Origin: JADKIH01 sp031417395
Lineage (GTDB): Bacteria; Bacteroidota; Bacteroidia; AKYH767-A; 2013-40CM-41-45
Direction of reading: 5' to 3'
Assembly (NCBI GenBank): GCA_031417395.1
Contig: JANOVM010000024.1
Location: 22,097 to 86,096, forward strand
Length of the DNA stretch: 64,000 nucleotides
Shown here: positions 35,206-45,049 of the stretch, one piece after another
Layout: each line of letters begins with the position of its first letter
Numbering within the stretch: position 1 is the first letter of the stretch
Notes under the pieces: model-generated
Databases searched by the model: none
Seen by the model: only the letters and a program-made list of their open reading frames with translations
Told to the model about the DNA's origin: nothing
Position numbers and translations under genes: made by a program

Positions 35206-35838
35206 ATGGCTAAAAAAGACAAACGTATTGATGAGTACATTGCAAAAGCTCAACCTTTCGCAAAACCGATATTAAAGCATCTTCGTAAATTAATTCACTC
35301 CGCTTGTCCTGAAGTTGAAGAGACAATTAAATGGAGTTTTGCTTGCTTCGAATATAAAGGACCTTTATGCAGTTTTGCAGCTTTTAAACAACATTGTGCA
35401 TTTGGATTCTGGAAATCCGCATTGCTTAATGATCCTAAAAAGGTACTTCAGGAAAGGGCTAATAAAGGAGGGGAAGCAATGGGAAATTTGGGAAAAATTA
35501 AATCCCTGGAAGATCTTCCTGCTGATGCGGTAATTATTAATTTAATTAAACAGGCCCAAAAACTCAATGATGACGGCATTAAACTTCCGCCAGGGAATAA
35601 AGTAAGCGAAAAAGAAAAGAAAGAACTTGAAGTTCCTAAAGAACTAGTATCTGCTTTGAAAAAAAATAAAAAAGCAAAAGAAACATTTGAAGCATTTTCT
35701 TATTCACATAAAAAGGAATATGTGGAATGGATACAAGAAGCAAAGACGGAGGTTACCAGAAACAAACGAATTACCACTGCCATTGAAATGCTTGAAAATG
35801 GTAAATCCCGCAATTGGAAGTATGAGAAGAAAAAATAA
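35206..35838 (+). CDS. YdeI/DUF1801-family protein
   Basis: A 210-residue soluble protein. Residues 1-120 match the DUF1801 (YdhG-like) fold: DEYIAKAQPFAKPILKHLRK, CPEVEETIKWSFACFEYKGP and FAAFKQHCAFGFWKSAL. The C-terminal segment SYSHKKEYVEWIQEAKT with RITTAIEMLENGKSRNW is the OmdA/YdeI-type helix domain. The biochemical role of this family is not established. It starts 10 nt after tonB. Confidence 0.85.
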   Translation: MAKKDKRIDEYIAKAQPFAKPILKHLRKLIHSACPEVEETIKWSFACFEYKGPLCSFAAFKQHCAFGFWKSALLNDPKKVLQERANKGGEAMGNLGKIKSLEDLPADAVIINLIKQAQKLNDDGIKLPPGNKVSEKEKKELEVPKELVSALKKNKKAKETFEAFSYSHKKEYVEWIQEAKTEVTRNKRITTAIEMLENGKSRNWKYEKKK

Positions 35839-35886
35839 ACTTCTTTTTTAATTCTGACTATGTTTTAATAACTAATAATTGAAATT

Positions 35887-37362
35887 ATGAACCAGGCTAT
35901 AGAAACCAAACACCGGCAGATTTTATATAAAATTGCTCACCGTGCAATGATTGAAAGAGGTCTTTTGCCTGATTTTTCAAGTGAAGTTATTAATGAAATG
36001 GAAAAAATTCCCGGTCCTGCCAAGAGGGGGAATACTGCTATACGTAATCAAAGAAAACTTCTTTGGTGTTCTATTGATAATGATGATTCCAGGGATCTTG
36101 ATCAGTTGACCACTGCTGAAGCAATGGATAATGGTTTTGTGAAAATATTTATTGCCATAGCTGATGTAGACGCATTAGTAAAAAAAATGTCAGCTATTGA
36201 CAAACATGCCGGCCACAATACAACTTCAGTTTATACTTCGGGAGGAATATTCCCCATGCTTCCTGAAAAATTATCTACTAATTATACAAGTCTTAATTTA
36301 AATTCTGAACGTCTTTCAATAGTTGTTGAAATGATTATTGATTCAGATGGAGCATTGAAAAGTTATGATATTTATCGATCGCTAGTTTTCAATTATGCCA
36401 AGTTGGCATACAATAGTGTTGCGCAATGGTTAGAGGGTAAGGGTCCAATGCCTGAAGCCATGGCATCTGTAAAAGGTCTTGCTGAGAATATTCGGATTCA
36501 GAAAACAATATCAGAAAAAATGAGGACACTCCGTTATCTTCATGGAGCTCTGGACCTTGAAACTATAGAAGCTAATTTTATTTTTTCCGGTGATTCGCTT
36601 CAAAGTATTGAAGCGCAAAAGGGAAATGAAGCAAAAGAAATTATTCAGGATTTTATGATTGCTGCCAACGGAGCAACAGCGCGATTTTTAGAAGATAAGA
36701 AAATTCCTTCTATCAGAAGAGTAGTTCGAACACCTAAAAGATGGGATAGGATTGTTGAAGTTGCAGCAGAACATAAATTTAAACTTCCGATTCAACCTGA
36801 TTCAAAAGAACTCGATAAATTTTTGACATATGCCAGAGCGAATTTCACCGAAAGCTTCCCCGATATTTCTCTAGCCATTATTAAATTATTGGGTTCCGGT
36901 GAATATGTTATAGAACTTCCCGGTGCAGATTCGGGCGGGCATTTCGGTTTAGCTGTTAAGGATTATTCGCATTCAACAGCTCCCAATCGTCGTTACCCTG
37001 ATCTGGTAACGCAACGATTATTAAAAGCAGCCATATCCGGAAACAGTCAACCTTATTCTGTTGAAGACCTGCAGGAATTGGCTGTTCATTGCACGGAACT
37101 AGAAGATGCAGCCCGAAAGGTGGAGCGACAGGTTCAGAAGTCTGCAGCTGCTATGTTGCTTGAATCCAGAATAGGAGAACAGTTTGATGCTATTGTTACC
37201 GGAGTGTCTGATAAAGGAACCTGGGTTCGTTTACTTAATCCTCCTGTTGAAGGCAGGCTTATGCATGGATTGGAAGGAATCGATATTGGAAACAAGATCA
37301 GGGTTCAATTGATGGATACAAATGTTGAAAAGGGGTTTATTGATTTTAAGAGAATTGGTTAA
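35887..37362 (+). CDS. RNB-domain exoribonuclease (RNase II/R-like)
   Basis: A 491-residue RNB-family 3'-5' exoribonuclease, short compared with E. coli RNase II because the N-terminal cold-shock domains are missing. The metal-binding motif is IDNDDSRDLDQ (D64, D70, D72). Other RNB signatures are FIAIADVDALV, YTSGGIFPMLPEKLSTNY, ERLSIVVEM, and YSHSTAPNRRYPDLVTQRLL with the catalytic arginines. The C-terminal about 60 residues form an S1-like RNA-binding strand set (FDAIVTGVSDKGTWVRL). It is likely to act in RNA turnover or tRNA end processing. Confidence 0.9.
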   Translation: MNQAIETKHRQILYKIAHRAMIERGLLPDFSSEVINEMEKIPGPAKRGNTAIRNQRKLLWCSIDNDDSRDLDQLTTAEAMDNGFVKIFIAIADVDALVKKMSAIDKHAGHNTTSVYTSGGIFPMLPEKLSTNYTSLNLNSERLSIVVEMIIDSDGALKSYDIYRSLVFNYAKLAYNSVAQWLEGKGPMPEAMASVKGLAENIRIQKTISEKMRTLRYLHGALDLETIEANFIFSGDSLQSIEAQKGNEAKEIIQDFMIAANGATARFLEDKKIPSIRRVVRTPKRWDRIVEVAAEHKFKLPIQPDSKELDKFLTYARANFTESFPDISLAIIKLLGSGEYVIELPGADSGGHFGLAVKDYSHSTAPNRRYPDLVTQRLLKAAISGNSQPYSVEDLQELAVHCTELEDAARKVERQVQKSAAAMLLESRIGEQFDAIVTGVSDKGTWVRLLNPPVEGRLMHGLEGIDIGNKIRVQLMDTNVEKGFIDFKRIG

Positions 37363-37571
37363 AATTATTCTCATTTGAATAAATTTAATAAGTAGCTTTA
37401 AGTATTTTCTATAATTAACCGGGAATTAATTTTTGATGTTAACCAACTAAATAGCTCAATTAGCCAAATGGCGGACAGTTTTGTTGTTTTTTTTAGTTAA
37501 ATTTAAGGATTATATTAACTAATTTTGCCATTCTATTTTCCTGCAATAGTTATGGGGAGTTACACTTATCA

Positions 37572-39869
37572 ATGAAAATTTATTTTAAATATTTTTTTGC
37601 AATTTATTTTTTTTGCTTTACTCATGTTCTGTATAGTCAAACGTATAACATGGCATCAGGGACAATTACAACTTGTTCGGGTACTTTTTATGATCAGGGT
37701 GGCGCAGGGAACTATGCAAATAATTTAAATGTTACGGAAACATTTTGTGCAACGGCAGGAAGTTGCCTTTCGATGAACTTCACTTCCTTTCGTACACAGG
37801 GAGGAAACGATGTTTTAACGATTTACGATGGCCCAAATGCAGCATCGCCAATTATTGGAGCCTTCTCCGGAACAACTTCTCCCGGTGTGGTTACAGCCAG
37901 TACAGGATGCCTGACCTTTGTTTTTGTTTCTAATGGCTCAACGGTAAGAGCCGGCTGGCAAGCCACTATTAACTGCAGCGCTTGTGCAACAAATTACATC
38001 TTAAACAATAACACTACTGTTAATACTTGTACCGGTTTGTTTTACGATAGCGGGGGAAGTGCAGGAAACTACGGTACCACTGATAATTATACTAAGACAT
38101 TTTGTTCTTCCAATGGAAAATGTATTCAGATGGAATTTACTTCTTTCAATACAAAAGCCGGAGACATTCTTTCTGTTTATAATGGTCCTACCACAGCATC
38201 AGCATTAATTGGAGCATTTTCAGGAACAACTCTTCCTCCTGTATTGTTATCATCAACCGGTTGCCTTACTGTTCAGTTTATTTCTAATGGGAATGCCCAA
38301 GTTTCTTCCGGATGGCAGGCAATTATTACCTGTGAAACTTGTCCTACTGTGCCGGGTGCTGCAAATTATACTCATCCTATAACAGGTTTGCAGAATTCTT
38401 ACGTTGGAGTGAATATGGTAAATACATGCGGAGGTACATACACTGATAACGGAGGAACAGCATCTAATTATTCCAATGGAATTAATAATATTTACCGTAC
38501 TTTTTGTCCATCGCAAGCAGGAAAATGTTTGCGTGCGAACTTTTGGAGTTTAGATGTTGAAACAACCTTTGATAACCTTACCATATTAAATGGTCCGACA
38601 CAGAACAGTCCGCAGTTTGGTGCAGGATCATCCTGGAGTGGAACAGCGTCTTCTTATGCAGCTGCAATGGGAGCAGGAATAGGGCCGTATACATCAACAG
38701 ATCAAAGCGGTTGTTTAACATTCAGATTTTCATCTGACAATTCCATTAACCAATCCGGATGGGTGGTAACGTTTGATTGCATTTCATGTGCGAATGGACC
38801 CAATGGAACTGATAATAACGATTGCCAAAAATTCGTACCTATTTGTTCTAACCAGGGATTTACCGATGCAAGTACAGGACCCGGAATAGTTTCAGAAGGG
38901 GGTGGAGGCTGTGTGCTGAGTGAGAATTTCAGTAATTGGTATAAAATTGTCATTCAGGCAAGTGGTACCCTTGGTTTAAATATTGTTCCAAATGTTGCGG
39001 CTGACGATTATGATTTTGCACTTTATCAGTCAGCCTCGTGTGCATCTTTGGGAACACCTGTTAGATGTTCTTATGCATCGAATACCGGAACGACGGGAAT
39101 GGACAATGCTTTGAATCTTTCTACGAATACGGCAATTTGTGGAACTCCAAATAATGGTTCAGATCTAAGTGAAGATGTTTGTGGTAATGGCTGGGTAAAT
39201 TCAATCAATGTTACAGCAGGACAAGTTTATTATTTATTGGTGAATAAATGGACACCCGGTGGCAGTGGATTTACATTGAATTGGGTTTTGACAGGAGGCG
39301 CTTCTCTAAATTGTTCAATTCTTCCAATTGAATTATTGAGTTTTGATGCTGAACCATCAGGCAAGGTTGTAGAATTAATTTGGGAAACAGCTTCAGAAAT
39401 TAATAATAAATATTTTATAGTAGAGAAAAGCGAAGACTCAGAAAATTTCACTCCTGTACAAATTCTTGATGGTGCGGGTAATAGTACCACTTTAAGAACG
39501 TATAAAACCATTGATTCAGAACCCTACGAAGGTATTTCGTATTACAGATTAAAACAGATTGATTTTGACGGGCAATTTACCTATTCGGAAACCAGAGCAG
39601 TGCGGTTTAATAAAAATCAGAACAGTTTATTGTTAATGCCAAATCCTGCACAGAAAGAAGTACAGATTTATTTTTCCATTGGCGAATTACCATCGGCAAT
39701 AATAGCTTTGTATGACATGGATGGAAGGGAAGTCCTTCGTAAAAATATTAGAGCAATTTCGGGCATTAACCAATTTCCACTGGATATCAGTTTACTTGAC
39801 AAAGGAATTTATATTCTATCGGTAAGCAATGAAATGCAGTCGATGAAAACAAGGTTGATTGTTCAATAA
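37572..39869 (+). CDS. CUB-domain secreted protein with T9SS sorting domain
   Basis: A 765-residue extracellular protein with signal peptide YFFAIYFFCFTHVLYSQ. Three tandem CUB-like domains begin near residues 32, 146 and 278; each has TCSGTFYDQGG-type starts, a DVLTIYDGP or DILSVYNGP strand and a paired-Cys pattern. A pre-peptidase-C-like module follows (NDCQKFVPICSNQGFTDAS, DDYDFALYQS). The next segment, LPIELLSFDAEPSGKVVEL, is the usual bridge before the sorting domain (LLLMPNPAQKEVQIYF to MKTRLIVQ). It probably serves adhesion or glycan binding. A TAATTTTG element at 37520-37527 may be its -7 box. Confidence 0.85.
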   Translation: MKIYFKYFFAIYFFCFTHVLYSQTYNMASGTITTCSGTFYDQGGAGNYANNLNVTETFCATAGSCLSMNFTSFRTQGGNDVLTIYDGPNAASPIIGAFSGTTSPGVVTASTGCLTFVFVSNGSTVRAGWQATINCSACATNYILNNNTTVNTCTGLFYDSGGSAGNYGTTDNYTKTFCSSNGKCIQMEFTSFNTKAGDILSVYNGPTTASALIGAFSGTTLPPVLLSSTGCLTVQFISNGNAQVSSGWQAIITCETCPTVPGAANYTHPITGLQNSYVGVNMVNTCGGTYTDNGGTASNYSNGINNIYRTFCPSQAGKCLRANFWSLDVETTFDNLTILNGPTQNSPQFGAGSSWSGTASSYAAAMGAGIGPYTSTDQSGCLTFRFSSDNSINQSGWVVTFDCISCANGPNGTDNNDCQKFVPICSNQGFTDASTGPGIVSEGGGGCVLSENFSNWYKIVIQASGTLGLNIVPNVAADDYDFALYQSASCASLGTPVRCSYASNTGTTGMDNALNLSTNTAICGTPNNGSDLSEDVCGNGWVNSINVTAGQVYYLLVNKWTPGGSGFTLNWVLTGGASLNCSILPIELLSFDAEPSGKVVELIWETASEINNKYFIVEKSEDSENFTPVQILDGAGNSTTLRTYKTIDSEPYEGISYYRLKQIDFDGQFTYSETRAVRFNKNQNSLLLMPNPAQKEVQIYFSIGELPSAIIALYDMDGREVLRKNIRAISGINQFPLDISLLDKGIYILSVSNEMQSMKTRLIVQ

Positions 39870-39878
39870 CAAAAGTTA

Positions 39879-40415
39879 TTATTCAACAATAAACTTTCCC
39901 CGCATCATAGAATAATGTCCCGGGTAGCTGCAAATAAATTCATACGTCCCTTTTTCCGGTGCAGGAAACGTTATTGTTGTTGATTTACCCGGAGGAGCAA
40001 TGCTAGTTGCCACATAAACTTCTTTAGTTTTTGGAACATAATTTTCAGCCACTCCTGCTTTTAAACCCTTTGCAGCAACACTATCGGCAGCGCCTAAGTC
40101 AATCAAAACAAAGTTGTGCTGCATGGAAGCATCCGTGGCTTCATTCACAAGAGTAAGTTTGACCGTGCATCCTGATTTAACTTTGATTTCAGTAAGGTTG
40201 AATTTCATTTCGGCCATATTGTTTCCTTTGGCAAGCAGGTTTATTTCTGTTACCGGTGCAGAAGGGTCAATCTTTGAAGCATCGTACGTTGATTCAGTCA
40301 TTAGTGACGAAGAAGGGTTTTCAACAGGAGCTTCTTTTTTCTGTTCCGGCTGATTACAGGAAGTCAGAGGATAGAGACCAATTAAGGTTAATAGTATTGC
40401 AATTAAGTTTTTCAT
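39879..40415 (-). CDS. Azurin-like blue-copper lipoprotein
   Basis: A 178-residue lipoprotein (lipobox YPLTSC, C20). After a Ser/Pro/Glu-rich linker, residues 55-178 form a plastocyanin/azurin fold. Type 1 copper ligands are visible: H100 (SMQHNF), C162 (FICSYPGH), H167 and M170 or M171 (YSMMRG). It should carry single electrons in the periplasm, for example to a terminal or nitrogen-oxide reductase or a peroxidase, but no partner is near. It is convergent with the CUB-domain gene. Confidence 0.88.
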   Translation of the reverse strand: MKNLIAILLTLIGLYPLTSCNQPEQKKEAPVENPSSSLMTESTYDASKIDPSAPVTEINLLAKGNNMAEMKFNLTEIKVKSGCTVKLTLVNEATDASMQHNFVLIDLGAADSVAAKGLKAGVAENYVPKTKEVYVATSIAPPGKSTTITFPAPEKGTYEFICSYPGHYSMMRGKFIVE

Positions 40416-40577
40416 TTTTATTTAAATTTGGTATGGATTAATTAATTAACTTTTATTTAAAGGAGATTAAAGAGTGATTATAAATTTATAAGTTTTGCAT
40501 TAAAGGTAGTGTTTTCAAAGGACTTAATTATAAATCGTTTTTAAAAAGGTAATATGAAATGATGAGAAGTTTGATTA

Positions 40578-40608
40578 TTTGTAAAGCGAAACTTTTCCAC
40601 TACATTTG
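40578..40608 (+). promoter_or_regulatory. Promoter of the cation/proton antiporter gene
   Basis: TTTG (40578-40581), a 19-bp spacer and TACATTTG (40601-40608) match the Bacteroidota consensus exactly; the ATG is 20 bp further on. Confidence 0.72.
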
Positions 40609-40628
40609 ATTCTTAAATAAATTATTGC

Positions 40629-41888
40629 ATGGCTAATCTGGCATTGTTTATAAAAGTAATGACGGCATTAATCGTCATTATTGTAATGGCTCAGTTTATT
40701 GGCAGACTTATAAGATATATTGGTCAGCCAGCCGTTGTGGGTGAGATGATTGCCGGCGTTCTTTTGGGGCCTACTGTATTTGGGTTTTTCGCTCCTGAAA
40801 TTTCTGCTTTTGTTTTTCCAAAGGAAATTATGCCTACACTTTTTATTATAAGCAATCTTGGACTTTCTATATATATGTTTCTTGTCGGGGCCGAATTGGA
40901 CTTAAGCTTATTTACCCGGAAGACACTGAAAGATGCAACAGCATTGTCAATTGCTGCTATAGTAGTTCCGTTTATTTTTGGCGGTGTATCAGCATTGATT
41001 TTCAACGATGAAATCAATAAAATGCATATTGATAAAATTTCATTGTTTATTTTTTTAGGTACGGCTTTGGCAATTACTGCTTTTCCCATGTTGGCCCGGA
41101 TATTACAGGAAAGAAATCTGATGAACTCCCGTTTGGGTGTTTTATCAATGCTGTCTGCAAGTATTCAAGATGTAATAAGCTGGATTTTTCTTGGTGTAGT
41201 AACAATCATGTGTACTACTAAGGAGTATTCAGGAATACTAGTAATGATTATCGGTGTTGCAGTATTTATATTCCTGATTTTTTATATTGTTCGTCCTATG
41301 TTGGATAAGATTGCTGCTAAGGTTCATTCATTTGTTGATCTGACTCCACTACGATTTGGTATTGTATTCCTATTGCTATTGGTTTCTGCATTAATAACAG
41401 ATAGTCTTGGATTGTATTCCGTTTTCGGCGGCTTTATTTTAGGATTGGCATTGCCGCGTAAAGGATTCTTTATAGAAGCAATTTCCATGAGAATAAAGGA
41501 TCTTACTGTTATTGTGCTGCTGCCTGTGTTTTTTACTTTTTCAGGATTAAATACAAACATTCTTAAACTGGGTAGTATAAGTTTAATTATTCCCACATTG
41601 GGCATTCTGCTTTTCTCTTTTGCAAGCAAATATTTCAGCTGTATGTTTACCATGCGCTTTGTCAGCAAATTTAGCTGGAGAGAATCGTCTGCTATGGGAG
41701 CACTTATTAATTCGCGTGGTTTGATGGAATTAATTATTGCCAACATTGGTTTGTCGTACGGTTTAATTGACGGAGATTTATATTCAATTTTAGTACTGGT
41801 AGCTGTTTGTTCTACACTTGCTGCACTTCCCCTTTACTCAATTTCTATGGGAAAGCAGGAGCAAAGTATTGCTGCAATTAAAGTTTAG
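40629..41888 (+). CDS. Cation:proton antiporter, CPA2 family
   Basis: A 419-residue inner-membrane Na+ or K+/H+ exchanger with about twelve hydrophobic segments. CPA2 features are IGQPAVVGEMIAGVLLGPTV near the N-terminus, LVGAELDLSLF, the unwound-helix region FLGTALAITAFPMLARIL, SASIQDVISWIFLG with the ion-site aspartate, FGGFILGLALPR, and a C-terminal MGALINSRGLMELIIANIGL. It lacks the cytoplasmic TrkA-N domain of KefB/KefC. A clear promoter lies upstream. Its stop overlaps the convergent GT4 stop by 4 bp. Confidence 0.92.
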   Translation: MANLALFIKVMTALIVIIVMAQFIGRLIRYIGQPAVVGEMIAGVLLGPTVFGFFAPEISAFVFPKEIMPTLFIISNLGLSIYMFLVGAELDLSLFTRKTLKDATALSIAAIVVPFIFGGVSALIFNDEINKMHIDKISLFIFLGTALAITAFPMLARILQERNLMNSRLGVLSMLSASIQDVISWIFLGVVTIMCTTKEYSGILVMIIGVAVFIFLIFYIVRPMLDKIAAKVHSFVDLTPLRFGIVFLLLLVSALITDSLGLYSVFGGFILGLALPRKGFFIEAISMRIKDLTVIVLLPVFFTFSGLNTNILKLGSISLIIPTLGILLFSFASKYFSCMFTMRFVSKFSWRESSAMGALINSRGLMELIIANIGLSYGLIDGDLYSILVLVAVCSTLAALPLYSISMGKQEQSIAAIKV

Positions 41889-42991
41889 GATTTAAGATCT
41901 GAAATTGAAGTCCAGGCATTTTGTGCAAATAAATCCCAATTGAATTTTTTCAAATGCTTTTTCATACCATCCCCTAAGACATTGCGTATGGATGGATCAT
42001 TGGAAGTCGTTAGCATGTGTTTTGAAAGTGCTTCAGGATCGTTAGCGTTGAAATAGTATGTTATTTCCCCGCCTGCTTCATGCAAACTCGAATTGTCGGA
42101 TGTAATTACCGGTGTTCCGCAACTCATGGATTCAACAATAGGTAAACCGAATCCTTCGTATAAAGATGGATAAATTAAAGCCGTTGCCTGAGAGTAGAGT
42201 GGAGGCAGGTCTGCACTATCGACAAAGCCTGTACAAATAATGTGGTCTTTATAGGGATGAATTTTCAATGCATGGAGAAAGGACTCCGATTTCCAGCCAA
42301 TACCTCCGGCAATAACGAGCGTAAATGGCTTTTTGTTTGTCTGCATGAAGACTCGGAAAGCATCCAGTAATACCAATAAATTTTTTCTTGGTTCAATGGT
42401 GCCGACAAAAATAAAATAAGGAGTATTGATATTATGTTTTTCTAATGTCTGCCTATTGATTGTAGGTTTAAAAATATCACTGATTCCCGGATAAATTCGT
42501 TTTACTTTGCCGGCATTTTGCGGATAGACTTTTCCAATATCTTTTGCAGTATTATCGGAATTGGCAATTATAAGATCAGCTTTGTCGAGGATTTTTCTAA
42601 GAAAGATTTTTTGTAGAATCTGGCTATGCCATCTGTGTAATTTTGGAAATAGTATAGGAGTCAGATCGTGAATGATGGTAATTCGCTTGATGTGTTTAGA
42701 GAGGTTAAAGGGGCCAAAGTGAGCAGGCTCTAAAACAGCATCTATTTTCTTAAAATAAATGATTAATGGTACAAGTATGAATAAACGAATCGAAGCAAAA
42801 CCTATAGGTAATCGTGAATTCCAAATTGAAATTTGTTCAGTTCCTGTTAAAGCTGTGTCTTTTTTTTCGCGGATGAGAATAATTTCATGCCCCGGATTGT
42901 TTCGTATCATTGCATCTACCATCTCTTTTGTAAAAACATGAATACCTGCATGCTGATTGTCTATGGGGTCCGCTAAGATGGCTAAACGCAT
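41885..42991 (-). CDS. GT4-family glycosyltransferase
   Basis: A 368-residue GT-B enzyme, cytoplasmic. Donor-site motifs are FVGTIEPRKNLLVLLDAF, FTLVIAGGIGWKSES and LYPSLYEGFGLPIVESMSCGT with the E-x7-E pair. The N-terminal half has GIHVFTKEMVDAM and ITIIHDLTPILFP. It is the last gene of the leftward export operon and is close in style to the glycosyltransferase half of the upstream fusion protein, so the two may add successive sugars. Sugar donor unknown. Confidence 0.9.
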   Translation of the reverse strand: MRLAILADPIDNQHAGIHVFTKEMVDAMIRNNPGHEIILIREKKDTALTGTEQISIWNSRLPIGFASIRLFILVPLIIYFKKIDAVLEPAHFGPFNLSKHIKRITIIHDLTPILFPKLHRWHSQILQKIFLRKILDKADLIIANSDNTAKDIGKVYPQNAGKVKRIYPGISDIFKPTINRQTLEKHNINTPYFIFVGTIEPRKNLLVLLDAFRVFMQTNKKPFTLVIAGGIGWKSESFLHALKIHPYKDHIICTGFVDSADLPPLYSQATALIYPSLYEGFGLPIVESMSCGTPVITSDNSSLHEAGGEITYYFNANDPEALSKHMLTTSNDPSIRNVLGDGMKKHLKKFNWDLFAQNAWTSISDLKS

Positions 42992-42994
42992 GCT

Positions 42995-45049
42995 TCAATT
43001 ATTTTTTATTATTCCTTCATAAACTTTCAAGGTATCGTAAATGCATTTTCTCCAGCTGAATTCGAAAGAGCGGTGAAGTGATTTTTGGGCATAGTGTTCC
43101 CGTAACTCTTTATCAAAATAGATTTTTTGCATTTGTTCTTTGATGTTGTTTACATTGTCAGCCATTGCAGGAAGTCCGGCTTCACCAATTACTTCTTTTA
43201 GGGAACTGTTGTTGCCATAAATAACTGGAGTCCGACACCGCATTGCTTCTAATGGCGGCAAGCCGAAGCCTTCATAAAATGAAACGTAACAAAGTGCAAC
43301 TGCTTCTGAATAAAGTATGGGTAAATCGTTGTCGTCAACGTAGTCTGTAAAAATTATCCGTGGATTATCCAGATGTAGCTCTACATTCAAATGTTCAGTT
43401 TTCCAGCCATACCTTCCGGAAATAACAAGATTAATTTTTGTATTGCTGAATTCATCGCAAAATTTATTGAAAGCGAGAATGGTATTTGGTAAATTCTTTC
43501 TGGGTTCAATAGTTGAAAGACAGAGAAAATAGGGATCATCGCCAATTTTGTATTTTTCACGAATTAATTTTCCGGGCTCTTCATTGACATTCATTTTGAA
43601 AAGTTCATTGTCAGGAGCTTCATATACTTTGTGAATTTTAGCACTCGAAATAGTATAGTGTGAAGTTAAGTCATTAATAGTGTTTTGTGATACACCAATC
43701 ACGTCTGTTTTTTTTTCGAGGATAATCTTCATTCCTTCTTCCGACATAAATACGTTTGCTTTATCATGATAATCGGGAAATAACTTATGTGTCAAATCGT
43801 GAACGGTAATTACAATTGTTTGGTCAAGGGTTTTATACTGTACAGCATTTTGTGGTAGCGGAATATGCAGTATATCCGCTATATCACTAATAGAAAATTT
43901 CTTTTTATTGTGGAGTTTATTCTTTGTGCTCGTTGTTTTAAACTGGATAAACCGCAGTACTTTTCTTATATTAGTTTTTTTATAAAAACCAGAAACGGTT
44001 TTATAAAAATTTTCCGGCAAATTAGATTTTACGAAATATTTAAAACCCATTAATATTTTTTCGTAAAAGTATAGGGTTTCTACCTGTTCAATATTGATTC
44101 CTTTCCTGTAGTTCTCCAATGGATAAACAATTTGGCCAATCAATAATTTAAATTCCCAGCGAGGGTCACCATACAATGTAATGTCTTCAAACTTCTTTAA
44201 TAAATTAACCAGGTAACGTTTTATTCCATCATTGACTGTTTCTGTTAGTTTTGATGCTTCGATAAAAATTCTGAATTTTTCGTTTTCTAAATTTGGAACA
44301 GCTATACCCATTTTCTGCATAACCCTATAATCGAGTGCAGGGTTCTGGCTAACCGAACCCGAATAGGTGGCATATCCTAACCTTTCCATTGTGTCACCAT
44401 GAAAGCTCCAGAAAAGATCCTGGAAAAAGGTAGACATTTCTTCTTTCCATCCGCCTGATGTACCTTTTCTGAAAAACTTTTCTGCAAATTCATCGGGATT
44501 GAATTTTGGATCGGAGATTTTTGAAATTCCTCCATATTTAGGTTTACCTGATTTCAGTTCTTTGAAGGAAGGAAGGTTATTCCAATTAGCAGTAGGCAGA
44601 GAAATAAGTTTTTCAACCCGTTTGAAAACGGAAACAGGATCGCTGATTAAATCTTCGAACCGAATTATTAAGTTAGCCCTTTGTATCCACTCTTCTGCAT
44701 TTTTAGACCACCCGCCGAAAAAACTTCCCTCTCCGGCAACGATGGCTTCCTGCAGGTTTAAATTAAAATCGGATCCGGGCTTCACAAGGTCTTTTCTGTG
44801 ATGTGCAATGGAAACAACAGCATCACGACCATCACGCACAAGATAAATTGCCGGTATATTTTGATCGGCAGGAATTAAATCGCCGGGAAGAAGATGCGTT
44901 TTTACAAATCGGTAATTATTGTAGTTTTCATCAACAGGGTAAGCGGTTTCTTTATGCCATGTACTGGATTCAATTCCATATACATAATATAAAATGTTTC
45001 GAAAATACGTATTCCCGGAACGAGGAAAGGAGGCAATCCAGCAATCCAT
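42995..45049 (-). CDS. Sulfotransferase-glycosyltransferase (GT4) fusion
   Basis: A 684-residue protein joining two complete enzymes. Residues 1-230 are a PAPS-dependent sulfotransferase: ASFPRSGNTYFRN (5'-phosphosulfate loop), IYLVRDGRDAVVS (69-80, 3'-phosphate site), FEDLISDP and FRKGTSGGWKEEM. Residues about 255-684 are a GT-B glycosyltransferase with an N-terminal RIFIEASKL and GIKRYLVNLLKK helix, VHDLTHKLFPDY, LSTIEPRKNLPNT and VSFYEGFGLPPLEAMRC. It probably extends a glycan and sulfates it. It overlaps the upstream sulfotransferase gene by one base and is 3 nt from the next GT4 gene. Confidence 0.9.
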   Translation of the reverse strand: MDCWIASFPRSGNTYFRNILYYVYGIESSTWHKETAYPVDENYNNYRFVKTHLLPGDLIPADQNIPAIYLVRDGRDAVVSIAHHRKDLVKPGSDFNLNLQEAIVAGEGSFFGGWSKNAEEWIQRANLIIRFEDLISDPVSVFKRVEKLISLPTANWNNLPSFKELKSGKPKYGGISKISDPKFNPDEFAEKFFRKGTSGGWKEEMSTFFQDLFWSFHGDTMERLGYATYSGSVSQNPALDYRVMQKMGIAVPNLENEKFRIFIEASKLTETVNDGIKRYLVNLLKKFEDITLYGDPRWEFKLLIGQIVYPLENYRKGINIEQVETLYFYEKILMGFKYFVKSNLPENFYKTVSGFYKKTNIRKVLRFIQFKTTSTKNKLHNKKKFSISDIADILHIPLPQNAVQYKTLDQTIVITVHDLTHKLFPDYHDKANVFMSEEGMKIILEKKTDVIGVSQNTINDLTSHYTISSAKIHKVYEAPDNELFKMNVNEEPGKLIREKYKIGDDPYFLCLSTIEPRKNLPNTILAFNKFCDEFSNTKINLVISGRYGWKTEHLNVELHLDNPRIIFTDYVDDNDLPILYSEAVALCYVSFYEGFGLPPLEAMRCRTPVIYGNNSSLKEVIGEAGLPAMADNVNNIKEQMQKIYFDKELREHYAQKSLHRSFEFSWRKCIYDTLKVYEGIIKNN

